Assembly (NCBI GenBank): GCA_007133115.1
Contig: SLNI01000083.1
Coordinates: 1-19,287, forward strand
From: Thioalkalivibrio sp.
GTDB lineage: Bacteria; Pseudomonadota; Gammaproteobacteria; Ectothiorhodospirales; Ectothiorhodospiraceae
Direction: 5' to 3'
Length of the DNA stretch: 19,287 bases
Made by a program: the position numbers and the translations under genes
Notes under the pieces: generated by a model
What the model was told of the DNA's origin: nothing
What the model saw: the letters and a program-made list of their open reading frames with translations, nothing else
Databases searched by the model: none
In this document: one piece after another, positions 1-9,745 of the stretch
Layout of the letters: each line of letters opens with the position of its first letter
Numbering within the stretch: the stretch's first letter is position 1

Positions 1-2090
1 GCGGAACCCAGCCAGCGCCGGATCAGAGCCTGCGTGCGCTGGCGATCGCGGAACACCTTTCGGGCGAGTTCGGTCGCGGCGTCCATCAGATCGCGGTCGC
101 GGCCCCAGTCCGCCACGCGGTAGGCTCGCTCGCCGGTTTGGCGGGTACCGAGCATTTCGCCGGGCCCGCGAATCTTCAGGTCCACTTCCGCGATCTCGAA
201 GCCGTCGTCGGTGCGGCGCATCGCCTCCAGACGCTCGAGCGCGGTTTCGCCCAAAGGCGCACGGTACAGCAGCACGCAGGCGCTGGCTCGCGCACCCCGG
301 CCGACGCGCCCGCGCAGCTGGTGCAGCTGGGACAGCCCCATGCGCTCGGCATTCTCGATGATCATCAGGCTCGCGTTCGGTACGTCCACGCCGACCTCGA
401 TCACGGTGGTCGCGACCAGGAGATCGATTTCGCCGCGTCGGAACGCCTCCATCACCGCATCCCGCTCCGGCGCCTTCATGCGCCCGTGCACGCGTTCGAT
501 GCGCAGGCGGGGCAAGGCGGCACGCAGCTTTTCCGCGGTACTTTCGGCGGCCTCCGCCTCCAGCATTTCCGATTCCTCGATCAGCGGGCAGACCCAGTAG
601 GCCTGGATCCCTTCGCCGCAAGCCGCGCGGATACGCTCGATCACCTCGTCGCGGCGCTCGCTGCTGATCAACGCGGTTTTCACCGGGGTCCGCCCGGGTG
701 GACGCTCGTCCAGCACCGATGGATCGAGGTCGGCGTACAGCGACATGGCCAGGGTGCGCGGGATGGGCGTGGCCGTCATGATCATCTGGTGCGGCGTGCG
801 TCCGCTGCCCTTATCGCGCAGCGCCATGCGCTGGTGCACACCGAACCGATGCTGTTCGTCGATGATTGCGAGTCCCAGCCGGTGGAACGCGACCTGGTCC
901 TGGAAAAGCGCATGGGTACCGACGGCCAGCGCCCGTTGCCCCGAGGCCAGGTCGGCGAGCAGGGGTGCCTTTTCGGATTTTCTCTGCCGTCCGCCCAGCC
1001 AGGCGATCCCGATATCCAGCGGCTCCAGCCACACCGCGAGGTTCCGCAGGTGCTGGCGCGCCAGCAGCTCCGTGGGAGCCATGAACGCCACCTGGAAACC
1101 GGCCTCGATGGCGGTGAGTGCCGCAGCCACGGCGACCAGTGTCTTGCCGGAGCCCACGTCTCCCTGGAGCAGCCGGTTCATGGGACGTTCGCGCGCGAGG
1201 TCTGCGCGGATTTCCGCAACCGCGCGCTGTTGCGCGGACGTCAGCGCAAACGGAAGCGAGGAGACCAGCGTCTTCCAGAGCCGGCCTTCAGGCCGTAGCG
1301 CCGGTGCCTTGCCCCGGGGTCGCTGGCCTGCATTGACCATCAATGCGACCTGGTGCGCACAGAGTTCTTCCACCGCCAGGCGTGTCAACGCTGGCGAGCG
1401 GTGTGCGGGTCCGACGCCGGGTTTCGCCAGCCCCGTCAGCGATGTGTCGGCATCCCTGATCGGCTGCACCGAACGGGTGCCATCCGTCCCACCCGGCGGC
1501 GGCTGGTGCAGTTCCTGGAGTGCGGCTGCGAGGTCGGGCAGGCCCTGCGCACGCAGTTCCGGCAAGAGGTCGGGGAGGCGCGCGGTTTCCGGCAGAACCT
1601 GTGCCACCAGCCCGCGCAGCAGTCGTTGCGACACGCCTTCGGTCCCCGGATATACCGGGGTCAGTGCGGTCTCCAGCGGCGGCGGCTCGCCGCGCAGGAC
1701 CGAATACTCGGGATGGATGCATTCCGGGAGGCCTGGAAGCCCCCGGATCTCGCCGAACGCGCGTACCCGGCGCCCCGGTGCGAATTCCCGCTGCAGGCTC
1801 GGTCCGAAGTGAAAGAAGCGCAGTACGATTCGGCCGCCGTTGTCGAGCAGGCGCACGAGCAGCATGCGCCTGCGTGCGTGCACCACTTCCGTGCCCTCGA
1901 CCGTTCCCTCGAACAGTGCATGCGTTCCGGGCCGGAGCCGCGTCAGGGGCGTCAGCCGGGTGCGGTCCTCGAACCGCAGCGGCAGGTGCAGCAGCAGGTC
2001 GTGGGCCCGCTCCAGTCCCAGCCTGGCGAGGCGCTCGGCCTGTTTCGGCCCGACCCCGCGCAGTTCGGTCAGTGGCGCGTCGAGATCCAT
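1..2090 (-). CDS. recG: ATP-dependent DNA helicase RecG (3' end cut by window edge)
   Basis: RecG is a superfamily 2 double-strand DNA translocase that remodels stalled forks and branched recombination intermediates. The frame is open from the ATG at 2090 to the left edge, 696 codons. The last visible residues (ALIRRWLGSA) match the C-terminal region of the family, whose usual length is about 690 residues, so only a handful of codons are missing. Visible landmarks are an N-terminal helix-hairpin-like stretch (LRGVGPKQAERLARLG, residues about 9-24) at the start of the wedge-domain region, a Walker A GDVGSGKT near residues 310-317 with the lysine at about 316, and the DEQH box at 411-414. It follows ridA by 23 bases and is probably the last gene of the gmk-rpoZ-spoT-ridA-recG run. 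The ATG agrees with the family N-terminus. Confidence 0.96.
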   Translation of the reverse strand, partial: MDLDAPLTELRGVGPKQAERLARLGLERAHDLLLHLPLRFEDRTRLTPLTRLRPGTHALFEGTVEGTEVVHARRRMLLVRLLDNGGRIVLRFFHFGPSLQREFAPGRRVRAFGEIRGLPGLPECIHPEYSVLRGEPPPLETALTPVYPGTEGVSQRLLRGLVAQVLPETARLPDLLPELRAQGLPDLAAALQELHQPPPGGTDGTRSVQPIRDADTSLTGLAKPGVGPAHRSPALTRLAVEELCAHQVALMVNAGQRPRGKAPALRPEGRLWKTLVSSLPFALTSAQQRAVAEIRADLARERPMNRLLQGDVGSGKTLVAVAAALTAIEAGFQVAFMAPTELLARQHLRNLAVWLEPLDIGIAWLGGRQRKSEKAPLLADLASGQRALAVGTHALFQDQVAFHRLGLAIIDEQHRFGVHQRMALRDKGSGRTPHQMIMTATPIPRTLAMSLYADLDPSVLDERPPGRTPVKTALISSERRDEVIERIRAACGEGIQAYWVCPLIEESEMLEAEAAESTAEKLRAALPRLRIERVHGRMKAPERDAVMEAFRRGEIDLLVATTVIEVGVDVPNASLMIIENAERMGLSQLHQLRGRVGRGARASACVLLYRAPLGETALERLEAMRRTDDGFEIAEVDLKIRGPGEMLGTRQTGERAYRVADWGRDRDLMDAATELARKVFRDRQRTQALIRRWLGS

Positions 2091-2113
2091 TCAACGCTCC
2101 CGGGTTCGTCGGT

Positions 2114-2503
2114 TCAGTCCCGGGTGATGTGGAGAATGGCGTCCATTTCCACCTCCGCGCCCTTGGGCAACGCGGCGACTCCGATTGCGGCACGTGCCGG
2201 GTAGGGTTCGGAGAAATATTCCGCCATGACCTGGTTCACCAGCGGAAAATGACTGAGGTCGGTGAGGAAGACGTTCAGCTTGGCGATCTCGTCCAGCGAG
2301 GCGCCCGCTGCAGCGGCCACGGCTTTGAGGTTGTCGAAAACCCGGCGAATCTGTATCTCCATCCCACCCTCCACGAGCTCCATGGTGGCCGGGTCGAGTG
2401 GGATCTGGCCCGAGAGGTAAACGGCATTGCCGATGCGCACGGCCTGGGAATACGTGCCGATGGCGGCGGGGGCTGCTTCGGTCTGGACGATCTTTCGGGG
2501 CAT
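2114..2503 (-). CDS. ridA: RidA family 2-iminobutanoate/2-iminopropanoate deaminase
   Basis: RidA hydrolyses reactive enamine/imine intermediates such as 2-aminoacrylate released by PLP enzymes, and so protects them in the cytoplasm. The protein is 129 residues, the normal family length. It has the family start pattern ([11 protein letters not shown], Tyr18), the SGQIPLDP segment (31-38), and the active-site region [15 protein letters not shown], with Arg104 as the expected carboxylate-binding residue and Glu119 in EVEMDAI. I chose the ATG at 2503 because the family begins there and a GGAG lies about 10 bases upstream. The frame is open further upstream, to 2653, but that part overlaps the end of spoT and looks like no known sequence. 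The gene sits between spoT and recG, a place that trmH holds in Escherichia coli. Confidence 0.95.
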   Translation of the reverse strand: MPRKIVQTEAAPAAIGTYSQAVRIGNAVYLSGQIPLDPATMELVEGGMEIQIRRVFDNLKAVAAAAGASLDEIAKLNVFLTDLSHFPLVNQVMAEYFSEPYPARAAIGVAALPKGAEVEMDAILHITRD

Positions 2504-2618
2504 CGTATGTGTTCTCCAGGGGAAGAGGGTTCGAGCGACGACGATACCTAAATGGAGCGCCGGGCGCAGTGTGCGTTGCTGCTGGGCCCTCACTTCCGGC
2601 CCCTCTCCCGCGAGCGGG

Positions 2619-4787
2619 TCAGCTTTTCGAGCGCTGCACGCGCAGCACGTCATTCAAGCGCCGCAGCGAACGCATGATTTGCGCCAGATGCCGGCGGTCG
2701 CGCACGGTCAGCGTGAAGGTGATGGCAGTGGAATGACCGTCCTTTTCGTTGAAGGTGATGTGCTCGATGTTCGAGCCGTGGTCCGCGATGGCCGAAGCCA
2801 TTTCTGCCAGCGCCCCCCGTCGGTTCGCGGTTTCCGCCCGCATCGAAACGGCGAATTCCGCGTCCTCCTCATGTGACCACTCCAGGGCGATGGTGCCCCC
2901 ACGGGCCCGCTGTTCCACCACGTTGCGGCAGGACTCACGATGGACCACCAGGCCTCGGCCAGCGCTCAAAACGCCGATCACCGGATCGCCGGGGATCGGG
3001 AAGCAGCAACGTCCGTAATTCACGACCAGTCCCTCGGTGCCCTTTACACCCAAAGGCGACCCCGTGTTGTCGCAGCCGTCGTTGTCGGCGGGTTCCTGAC
3101 CGACCAGCTGCCGAGCCACCAGCGCGGCCATGCGATTGCCGAGCCCGATCTCGATCAGGAGGCTGTCGATGTCCTGAAGCTGCATCGCATCAAGCACTTC
3201 GTTGAGACGAATCGGTGATATCTGGCCCAGGCTCTGGCCCAATGAGGAGAGTGCCTTCTCCATCAGACGCCTTCCCAATACCTGGGCCTCGTCCGCTTGC
3301 AGTGTCTTCAGGCAGTGGCGAATACCCGAGCGCGCCTTACCGGTGACCACGAACGACAGCCATGCCGGGTTGGGACGGGCGTTCGGGGCGGTGACGATCT
3401 CGACCTTCTGGCCGCTCTGAAGCCGTGCGGACAATGGCGCCAGGCTGCGATCGATCTTGGCCGCCACGCAGCGGTTGCCCACGTCCGAATGGACCGCGTA
3501 GGCGAAATCCACCGGCGTCGACCCGCGCGGGAGTACGAGGATTTCGCCCATCGGCGTGAAGGTATAGACCTCGTCCGGGAACAGATCGACCTTCACGTTC
3601 TCCAGGAACTCGATGGAGTTGCCGACGCTGTTCTGGATCTCCAGCACGTCCTTGAGCCACTCGCGGGCGCGACTCTGGGCGCTCATCGCCGAATCACCGC
3701 CCGACTTGTACTGCCAGTGCGCGGCGATCCCGCTCTCGGCCACCCGATCCATTTCGATACTGCGGATCTGTACTTCGATGGGGATGCCGTGCGGCCCGAA
3801 CAGGGCCGTATGGAGAGACTGGTAGCCGTTCGATTTCGGGATCGCGATGTAGTCCTTGAATCGCCCGGGAACGGGTTTGTAGAGGTTATGAACCACGCCC
3901 AGCCCCCGGTAACAGGCATCGACATCGGCGACCACGATACGCACCGCGAACACGTCCACCACGTCGCGGAAGGGCTGCCGCTTGTCGAGCATCTTCCGGT
4001 AGATGCTGTAGAGGCTCTTCTCGCGCCCGCTGATCCGTGCCTCGAGGCCGGCCGCCTCCATGCGATGGGTGATCGCGGCTTCGATCTTCTGCATCGGCTC
4101 GCGCCGGGACCCGCGCGCGCGGCGCACGGCCTCGTCCAGGACCGCGTAACGCAGCGGGTACCTGGCCGAGAAGCCCAGCTGCTCGAGTTCGCGGCGGATC
4201 CGGTTCATGCCCAGGCGCTGGGCGATCGGCGCGTAAATCTCGAGTGTCTCGCGCGCGATCCTGCGGCGTTTGTCGGGGCGCATCACGCCGAGTGTGCGCA
4301 TGTTATGCAGGCGGTCGGCGAGCTTGATCAGAACCACCCGGATGTCCCGGGTGATCGCGAGCATCATCTTGCGGAAGTTCTCGGCCTGCGCCTCGGCCTT
4401 GGTCTGGAACTGCAGGTGGGTCAGTTTCGAGACACCGTCGACCAGCTCGGCGACTTCTGCCCCGAACTCGGAGCGGATGCGTTCCTTGCTGGTCGGGGTA
4501 TCCTCCATCACATCGTGGAGGATCGTGGCGATGATCGCCTTGTGGTCCATCCGCATCTCGCCCATGGTTCGGGCGACCGCAAGCGGATGGTAGATGTACG
4601 GCTCCCCCGTTTTCCGGGTCTGGCCCTCGTGCGCTTCGGCCCCGAACAGGTAGGCCCGGTAGACCTCATGGATCTGCGAGGGCTCGAGGTAGGCCTCCAG
4701 TTCAGCGCAGAGGTCGCTGATCAGGAACCGCGTGGAGTCGGCGGACGGTTTCGCGACGGCCCCGACGTTCGGAAGCGCGGAGCTCAT
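2619..4787 (-). CDS. spoT: Bifunctional (p)ppGpp synthetase/hydrolase SpoT
   Basis: SpoT makes and degrades the stringent-response alarmones. The 722-residue protein has the full long-RSH layout. The HD hydrolase (about 45-190) keeps YHPLAV and the HDVMED catalytic box at 91-96. The synthetase (about 254-365) has [14 protein letters not shown] at 309-312 (the RxKD form of bifunctional enzymes rather than the ExDD form of RelA), and GYQSLHT at 321-327. A TGS domain follows ([24 protein letters not shown]), then a Cys/His-containing helical region with [14 protein letters not shown], and a C-terminal ACT domain. Both activities look intact. The ATG at 4787 has no Shine-Dalgarno sequence: only 12 bases (CACCAGACCCCC) separate it from the CTAG edge of the repeat at 4804-4960. 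About 22 residues precede the start of the conserved sequence, and I see no better downstream start codon. Confidence 0.97.
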   Translation of the reverse strand: MSSALPNVGAVAKPSADSTRFLISDLCAELEAYLEPSQIHEVYRAYLFGAEAHEGQTRKTGEPYIYHPLAVARTMGEMRMDHKAIIATILHDVMEDTPTSKERIRSEFGAEVAELVDGVSKLTHLQFQTKAEAQAENFRKMMLAITRDIRVVLIKLADRLHNMRTLGVMRPDKRRRIARETLEIYAPIAQRLGMNRIRRELEQLGFSARYPLRYAVLDEAVRRARGSRREPMQKIEAAITHRMEAAGLEARISGREKSLYSIYRKMLDKRQPFRDVVDVFAVRIVVADVDACYRGLGVVHNLYKPVPGRFKDYIAIPKSNGYQSLHTALFGPHGIPIEVQIRSIEMDRVAESGIAAHWQYKSGGDSAMSAQSRAREWLKDVLEIQNSVGNSIEFLENVKVDLFPDEVYTFTPMGEILVLPRGSTPVDFAYAVHSDVGNRCVAAKIDRSLAPLSARLQSGQKVEIVTAPNARPNPAWLSFVVTGKARSGIRHCLKTLQADEAQVLGRRLMEKALSSLGQSLGQISPIRLNEVLDAMQLQDIDSLLIEIGLGNRMAALVARQLVGQEPADNDGCDNTGSPLGVKGTEGLVVNYGRCCFPIPGDPVIGVLSAGRGLVVHRESCRNVVEQRARGGTIALEWSHEEDAEFAVSMRAETANRRGALAEMASAIADHGSNIEHITFNEKDGHSTAITFTLTVRDRRHLAQIMRSLRRLNDVLRVQRSKS

Positions 4788-4799
4788 GGGGGTCTGGTG

Positions 4800-4964
4800 C
4801 TAGTGGATCCTGCGGAACGTTTCGGTACCCGATCGCTTCGCCACACACGCCGGCGCTGCGTTGGGCAAGTTGGAAATAGGGTGGCTATTCCTGCACTTGC
4901 CCGTCTTGCTCCGGTGTGTCTGACTGTGCTCCATAGGCACCCAACTTTCCGCATGGCCCACTAG
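4800..4964. repeat. Palindromic intergenic repeat, copy A (CTAG-flanked)
   Basis: A 157-base unit (4804-4960) lies between rpoZ and spoT and is bounded on both sides by CTAG (4800-4803 and 4961-4964). A hand alignment to 9326-9481 gives roughly 80-85% identity across the whole length. The right end read in reverse (TGGGCCATGCGGAAAGTTGG) matches the left end of copy B (TGGGCCATGCTGGACGTTCG), so the unit has terminal inverted repeats. The centre can fold: GGGCAAGT (4863-4870) pairs with ACTTGCCC (4895-4902), and AATAG (4875-4879) pairs with CTATT (4885-4889). There is no plausible gene inside. The TAG stop of rpoZ lies in the right CTAG. This is best read as a non-autonomous, MITE- or BIME-like element. 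The CTAG flanks could be a 4-bp target duplication, as IS5-type elements make, but that is inference. Confidence 0.8.
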
Positions 4965-5236
4965 CGGTCGTCCGCGTCGAGCTGTTCGAGGTGCCGGAGC
5001 GTGCTGAAATCCAGCATTTGCGGCTGCGGACGCTCATCCGGCTCGTCGAAGACTTCCTTGCCGACCAGGCCCTCGGCGATCTCGCGCAAAGCGATTACGG
5101 TGGGTTTGTCGTTGTCGTCGGGAACCTTCGGCTCCTTGCCATGGGCGATATGGCGCGCGCGGCGCGAGGCCATCAGCACCAGTTCGAAGCGGTTGTCGAC
5201 GTTTTCGAGGCAATCCTCGACGGTAATGCGGGCCAT
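4961..5236 (-). CDS. rpoZ: DNA-directed RNA polymerase omega subunit
   Basis: Omega is the small RNA polymerase subunit that helps beta-prime fold and, in proteobacteria, forms part of a ppGpp site. The 91-residue product has the normal length and the family pattern: [28 protein letters not shown] at the N-terminus, then [26 protein letters not shown] lies 5 bases before the ATG at 5236. It follows gmk by 36 bases and precedes spoT. The normally short rpoZ-spoT gap is widened here to 173 bases by the palindromic repeat, whose CTAG border also supplies the rpoZ stop codon TAG. Confidence 0.96.
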   Translation of the reverse strand: MARITVEDCLENVDNRFELVLMASRRARHIAHGKEPKVPDDNDKPTVIALREIAEGLVGKEVFDEPDERPQPQMLDFSTLRHLEQLDADDR

Positions 5237-5272
5237 GGGAACTCCAGAGTGAAAAAGACCGGACCCTGCATC

Positions 5273-5974
<702 letters not shown>

Positions 5975-6136
5975 TCATCGCCACCGCGACGGAGGACGGT
6001 CCGGTGCTTTGGGCGGAATGCGCGGCCGCCGCGAGACGTCCTAGGGGTGTCGTTTGCCGATGATTCAGGAGCTATCTGGTTCGGCAGCGGCATGGTAAAT
6101 GCATGGAAGCCTGTGTCCTGTCTCGGAGCCCAAGTC

Positions 6137-6391
6137 ATGTCCAAGCAGCCCGTCAGCGAAGAAATGCTCGATGCATTCGTGGATCGGCAGCTGTCCAGCG
6201 AGGATCGGCTGCGCATGTTGCGTGAGCTCGCCGATGATCGCAGTCTGGGTCGCGCATTGTGCGACCGGCAACACCTGAAGGCTCTGGTGGGGCTTGCCTA
6301 TCCCCAGCCGGCCCGTGTCTCGAATCCCCCGTCCCTCTGTGGCCTGCGTGCTCTGCGCTGGTGGTGGCGCCTCCGGAGCGGCCGGACCTGA
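6137..6391 (+). CDS. Small anti-sigma-factor-like protein
   Basis: The 84-residue product begins MSKQPVSEEMLDAFVDRQLSSEDR and continues with LRELADDRSLGRALCDRQHLKALVGLAYPQP. This resembles the short N-terminal domain of ZAS/RsiW-type anti-sigma factors (pattern: SDEELxAFVDGELxxxERxxLExxLAxDPxL), but without the His-Cys-Cys zinc motif. No transmembrane segment follows; the tail (LRALRWWWRLRSGRT) is basic and Trp-rich. No ECF sigma gene lies nearby. The frame opens upstream at 6047 and also offers an ATG at 6092; I chose 6137 because similarity begins there, though no strong ribosome-binding site is seen. It lies 102 bases before the large c-di-GMP protein on the same strand, so cotranscription is possible. 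The family call is by pattern recognition only. Confidence 0.5.
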   Translation: MSKQPVSEEMLDAFVDRQLSSEDRLRMLRELADDRSLGRALCDRQHLKALVGLAYPQPARVSNPPSLCGLRALRWWWRLRSGRT

Positions 6392-6493
6392 CGTCCGCCC
6401 CGACGAATCCTCGCAGAGGGAGCTTGCCCGGTCCCGGGGCGCCGAATACGGAAGCCCGCCGTCTCATCTATTATGCTTGGAGGGCGGGCCCCG

Positions 6494-9325
6494 ATGCGGG
6501 GCGGGGTTGCGATTGTGTTCATGGCAGAGAAGACGGTAGACCCGAAGGGACTGGACATTCGTGCGGAACAGGCGCGGCTGGCGTTCGATGCCCTGCCGTT
6601 TTCTCAGGCGACGGTTCTCGTGGCGGCGACCCTCGTCGCCGTTTTTCTTTGGCCGGTCATCGGTTCCGGTACCGTTCTCGCCTGGGTCACTGCGGTGTAC
6701 CTCATTTCGATTTCCCGCATTCTGCTGGTCATCGCCTACAGGCGTCTCCAGCCGGTGTCCGCGCGGATCCGACCCTGGGAGCTGGGGCTTCGTGCCGGCG
6801 CGCTCCTGGGAGCATTGGCCTGGGGCGGGGCGGGGTACTTCCTGTTCGCGGCCGAGAGCGTTCCCCATCAGGGTTTTCTCGCTTTCGTGCTGGCCGGCGT
6901 CACGGCCGGGGGTGTCGTCTCCCTGGCGACGCAGCGCGATCTGGTCATCGCCTTCCCCGTGATCGTCACGATGCCATTGATGTATCGGTTCGCGGAGACT
7001 TCGCATCCGCTGGCACATGTGATGCCGCTGATGGTGCTGATGTTCATGGTGTTCATGGTGGCGCTCGGGTTGCGTATCCATCGAAACCTGACCGACATGG
7101 TGGCCGAGCGCCATGAACGCCAATCGGTGCAATCACGAGAGTGCCGTCGCAGCGTCGTTCTGGAGATGCTCGCAAAAGGGGCGGGGCTGGGTCGGGTTCT
7201 GGAAGCGCTTGTGCTGGGTATCGAGGAGGAACATCCCGGAATGCGAGGCAGTATCCTGCTCATAGACAAGACCGGGAAGCGTTTGTACACGGCCGCGGCG
7301 CCCAGCCTGCCCGAGAGCTACAACCAGGCGATCGACGGGTTGCGCATTGGGCCGGGAGTCGGTTCCTGCGGCACCTGCGCGCATACGCGCGAGCGGGTCG
7401 TGGTGGAGAACGTTGCCACGCATCCCTACTGGATTCCGTTCCGGGATGAAGCGGCACACGCCGGTTTCCGGGCCGCCTGGTCGGAGCCCGTGTTCTCCTC
7501 GTCGGGGCGGTTGCTCGGCACGTTTGCCATTTACAACCAGAACGCCTACCGCCCCACCGCGGAAGATCTCGCAATGCTCGAGCAGGCCGCACATCTGGCG
7601 GGTATCGCCATCGAGCGCAGTGAAGCGGAGGAGGCACTCCGGCTTGCCGCACTGGTGTATCAGAACTCCAGCGAAGCGATCATGATCACCGACGAGGAGA
7701 ACAGGGTGGTCGCGATCAACCCGGCGTTCACCGACATGAGCGGCTACACCGAGGAAGATCTCGTCGGTTTGGGTCCGAATGTGCTTCGATCCCGGCGCCA
7801 TGATGAAACGTTCTACCGGGGGATGTGGGAGGAGCTCGAACGCACGGGGAGCTGGCAGGGGGAAATCTGGAATCGCGGCAAGGACGGGGACGACTATGTC
7901 ACCTGGCTCACGATCGAGACGATCGAGGACGCGGAAAAGAAGTCCTTTCGCCGCGTCTCGCTGTTTTCCGACGTGACGGAGAAGAAGCGTACGGATGCCA
8001 GAATCTGGGTCCAGGCGAACTACGATGTGCTGACCAACCTGCCCAACCGGCGACTGTTCATGGATCGCCTGGAACATGGAATCCGTGTCGCTCTGCGCAG
8101 CCGGGGGCGGCTCGCGCTGCTGTACATCGATCTGGATCGGTTCAAGGAGGTCAATGACAAGTTTGGTCACTTGATGGGTGACGAAGTGCTGATGGAGGCG
8201 GCCCGGCGGATCAAGTCCTGTGTGCGTGACGCCGATACGGTAGCGCGTCTCGGCGGCGACGAATTCACGGTCATTCTGAGCGAGATGGAGGAAGCCGGCT
8301 CGGTCGGCCGTGTTGCGGAGAAAATCATCTCGGCGCTCGATCAGCCGTATTCGCTCGGCAGTGAACAGGTCGTGATCTCGGGCAGCGTGGGCATCGCGCT
8401 GTATCCCGACGATGCCACCCATGCGGGCGAGTTGCTGAACAATGCCGATCAGGCGATGTTTGCGGCCAAGCAGAAAGGCCGGAACCGCTACAGCTTTTTC
8501 ACCGAAGAACTGCTCGAGGCGGCGCAACAGCGCATGCGTCTCGTGGGCGATCTGCAGCGGGCGTCCCGGGAAGGCGAGTTCATTGCCCTCTATCAGCCGA
8601 TCGTCGAACTGGGGACTGGACGTGTTGCGGGCGCCGAGGCACTTGTGCGGTGGAATCGGCCGGGTCATGGACAGGTTGCTCCCATCGATTTCCTCAAGGT
8701 TGCCGAGGAATCGGGTGCCATTCGCGGAATCGGGAACCAGGTGTTTCAGGAGGCGACGCGCAAGGCGATGGGCTGGCGTGAGGCGTATGACCCGGAATTC
8801 CATATCAGCGTCAACCGTTCGCAGGCACAGTTTCTGGCCGACGGGCCGGACGTGGACGAGTGGATGGATTTTCTCGTTGAGCTGGGATTGCCGGGGCGCG
8901 CGCTCGTGGTCGAGATCAAGGAGGATCTGCTGCTCCGTGCTTCCGGGGATATCGGCGAAAAGCTGTTGCGGCTGAGGGGTGCGAACATCCGGATCGCCAT
9001 CGACGATTTTGGCACGGGCTACTCGTCGCTGGCTTTTCTGAAACACTACGAGATCGACTATCTGAAGATCGATCGCACGTTCGTCGCCGACCTCGAGGAA
9101 GATGAAATCAACCGGGCCCTGTCCGAGGCGATGGTGGTCATGGCGCACAAGCTGGGGTTCAAGGTTATCGCCGAGGGTGTGGAAACCCGCGGGCAGTACG
9201 AGATCCTCCTGGCGATGGGGTGTGACTACGGGCAAGGCCACCTGTTTTCAAAGCCCCTTCCCGCGGACGATTTCGAGGCCCTGCTGCGAAGCGGTGTAGA
9301 TGCGGGCGCTGTGGCCCAGGCCTAG
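6494..9325 (+). CDS. Membrane GAF-PAS-GGDEF-EAL c-di-GMP turnover protein
   Basis: A 943-residue predicted inner-membrane sensor. Residues about 30-210 hold roughly six hydrophobic segments. They are followed by a GAF domain (about 220-375, ending GTFAIYNQNAYRPTAEDLAMLEQAAHLAGIAIER), a PAS domain (about 383-500, with AIMITDEENRVVAINPAFTDMSGY split by an otherwise standard core), a GGDEF domain (about 508-668) and an EAL domain (about 685-930). The cyclase motif GGDEF is intact at 587-591, and an RxxD inhibitory site (RDAD) sits at 578-581. The phosphodiesterase motifs are also intact: EAL at 715-717, DDFGTGYSS from 837, LKIDRTF, AEGVET and GQGHLFSKPL. Both activities are therefore possible. 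The ATG at 6494 has GGAGGG 9 bases upstream; alternatives in frame are 6473 and 6521. The TAG stop lies in the CTAG border of repeat copy B. Confidence 0.95.
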   Translation: MRGGVAIVFMAEKTVDPKGLDIRAEQARLAFDALPFSQATVLVAATLVAVFLWPVIGSGTVLAWVTAVYLISISRILLVIAYRRLQPVSARIRPWELGLRAGALLGALAWGGAGYFLFAAESVPHQGFLAFVLAGVTAGGVVSLATQRDLVIAFPVIVTMPLMYRFAETSHPLAHVMPLMVLMFMVFMVALGLRIHRNLTDMVAERHERQSVQSRECRRSVVLEMLAKGAGLGRVLEALVLGIEEEHPGMRGSILLIDKTGKRLYTAAAPSLPESYNQAIDGLRIGPGVGSCGTCAHTRERVVVENVATHPYWIPFRDEAAHAGFRAAWSEPVFSSSGRLLGTFAIYNQNAYRPTAEDLAMLEQAAHLAGIAIERSEAEEALRLAALVYQNSSEAIMITDEENRVVAINPAFTDMSGYTEEDLVGLGPNVLRSRRHDETFYRGMWEELERTGSWQGEIWNRGKDGDDYVTWLTIETIEDAEKKSFRRVSLFSDVTEKKRTDARIWVQANYDVLTNLPNRRLFMDRLEHGIRVALRSRGRLALLYIDLDRFKEVNDKFGHLMGDEVLMEAARRIKSCVRDADTVARLGGDEFTVILSEMEEAGSVGRVAEKIISALDQPYSLGSEQVVISGSVGIALYPDDATHAGELLNNADQAMFAAKQKGRNRYSFFTEELLEAAQQRMRLVGDLQRASREGEFIALYQPIVELGTGRVAGAEALVRWNRPGHGQVAPIDFLKVAEESGAIRGIGNQVFQEATRKAMGWREAYDPEFHISVNRSQAQFLADGPDVDEWMDFLVELGLPGRALVVEIKEDLLLRASGDIGEKLLRLRGANIRIAIDDFGTGYSSLAFLKHYEIDYLKIDRTFVADLEEDEINRALSEAMVVMAHKLGFKVIAEGVETRGQYEILLAMGCDYGQGHLFSKPLPADDFEALLRSGVDAGAVAQA

Positions 9326-9485
9326 TGGGCCATGCTGGACGTTCGGTACCCGATCGCTGCGCCAGACACACCGGCGCTGCGTTGGGGAAATCTGAAACGG
9401 GTTGGCTATTCCTGCACTTGCCCGCCTTGCTACGGTGGGCCTGACTGTGCTTCATGGGCACCGAGCTTTCAGCATGGCTCGCCAG
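9322..9485. repeat. Palindromic intergenic repeat, copy B
   Basis: A 156-base unit (9326-9481) directly follows the TAG stop of the c-di-GMP gene. It aligns end to end with 4804-4960, with about 26 differences and one single-base gap by hand count. The most conserved blocks are TTCGGTACCCGATCGCT, CCGGCGCTGCGTTGGG, GGCTATTCCTGCACTTGCCC and CTGACTGTGCT. The left border is CTAG (9322-9325); the right border is CCAG (9482-9485), which would be a decayed CTAG. The ends are inverted relative to each other (TGGGCCATGCTG against CGAGCCATGCTG read on the minus strand). No gene is supported inside. It may act as a folded 3' end for the upstream transcript. Confidence 0.8.
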
Positions 9486-9505
9486 CTGGACACCCGTTTC
9501 CTGTA

Positions 9506-9522
9506 GGTCCGTTCGGCGGACC
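9506..9522. other. Short hairpin downstream of tRNA-Arg
   Basis: GGTCCG (9506-9511) pairs with CGGACC (9517-9522) across a five-base loop, 28 bases beyond the 3' end of the minus-strand tRNA. No T-run follows on either strand, so it may help end the tRNA transcript but does not qualify as a standard intrinsic terminator. Confidence 0.3.
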
Positions 9523-9549
9523 CGGAACTTGCGTCTTCAATGAAAGGGT

Positions 9550-9626
<77 letters not shown>

Positions 9627-9639
9627 ATCTCAACCTGCC

Positions 9640-9668
9640 ATGATACGGGGCGGTGCGGGGTCCGTCCA
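9640..9668 (-). promoter_or_regulatory. Probable sigma-70 promoter of tRNA-Arg
   Basis: On the minus strand TGGACG (9663-9668; 4 of 6 to TTGACA) and TATCAT (9640-9645; 5 of 6 to TATAAT) are separated by exactly 17 bases. Transcription would begin near 9633, about seven bases before the mature tRNA, a typical short tRNA leader. Confidence 0.5.
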
Positions 9669-9745
9669 GTGATCGCAAACCGTTGGGGCGGCGATCCGCC
9701 GGCCGCCGAACCCGCCGGATAATGGCTACACCGGGGGCGATGTCC

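Noticed and set aside
3297..4964. A 555-codon open frame on the plus strand, antisense to spoT
   Set aside because: It runs opposite a fully conserved SpoT and through the intergenic repeat, with His/Gly/Leu-rich low-information sequence expected from antisense of GC-rich genes.
7133..9241. A 702-codon open frame on the minus strand, antisense to the c-di-GMP gene
   Set aside because: The plus-strand frame has unmistakable GAF, PAS, GGDEF and EAL domains; the antisense product shows no recognisable domain and is a typical high-GC shadow frame.
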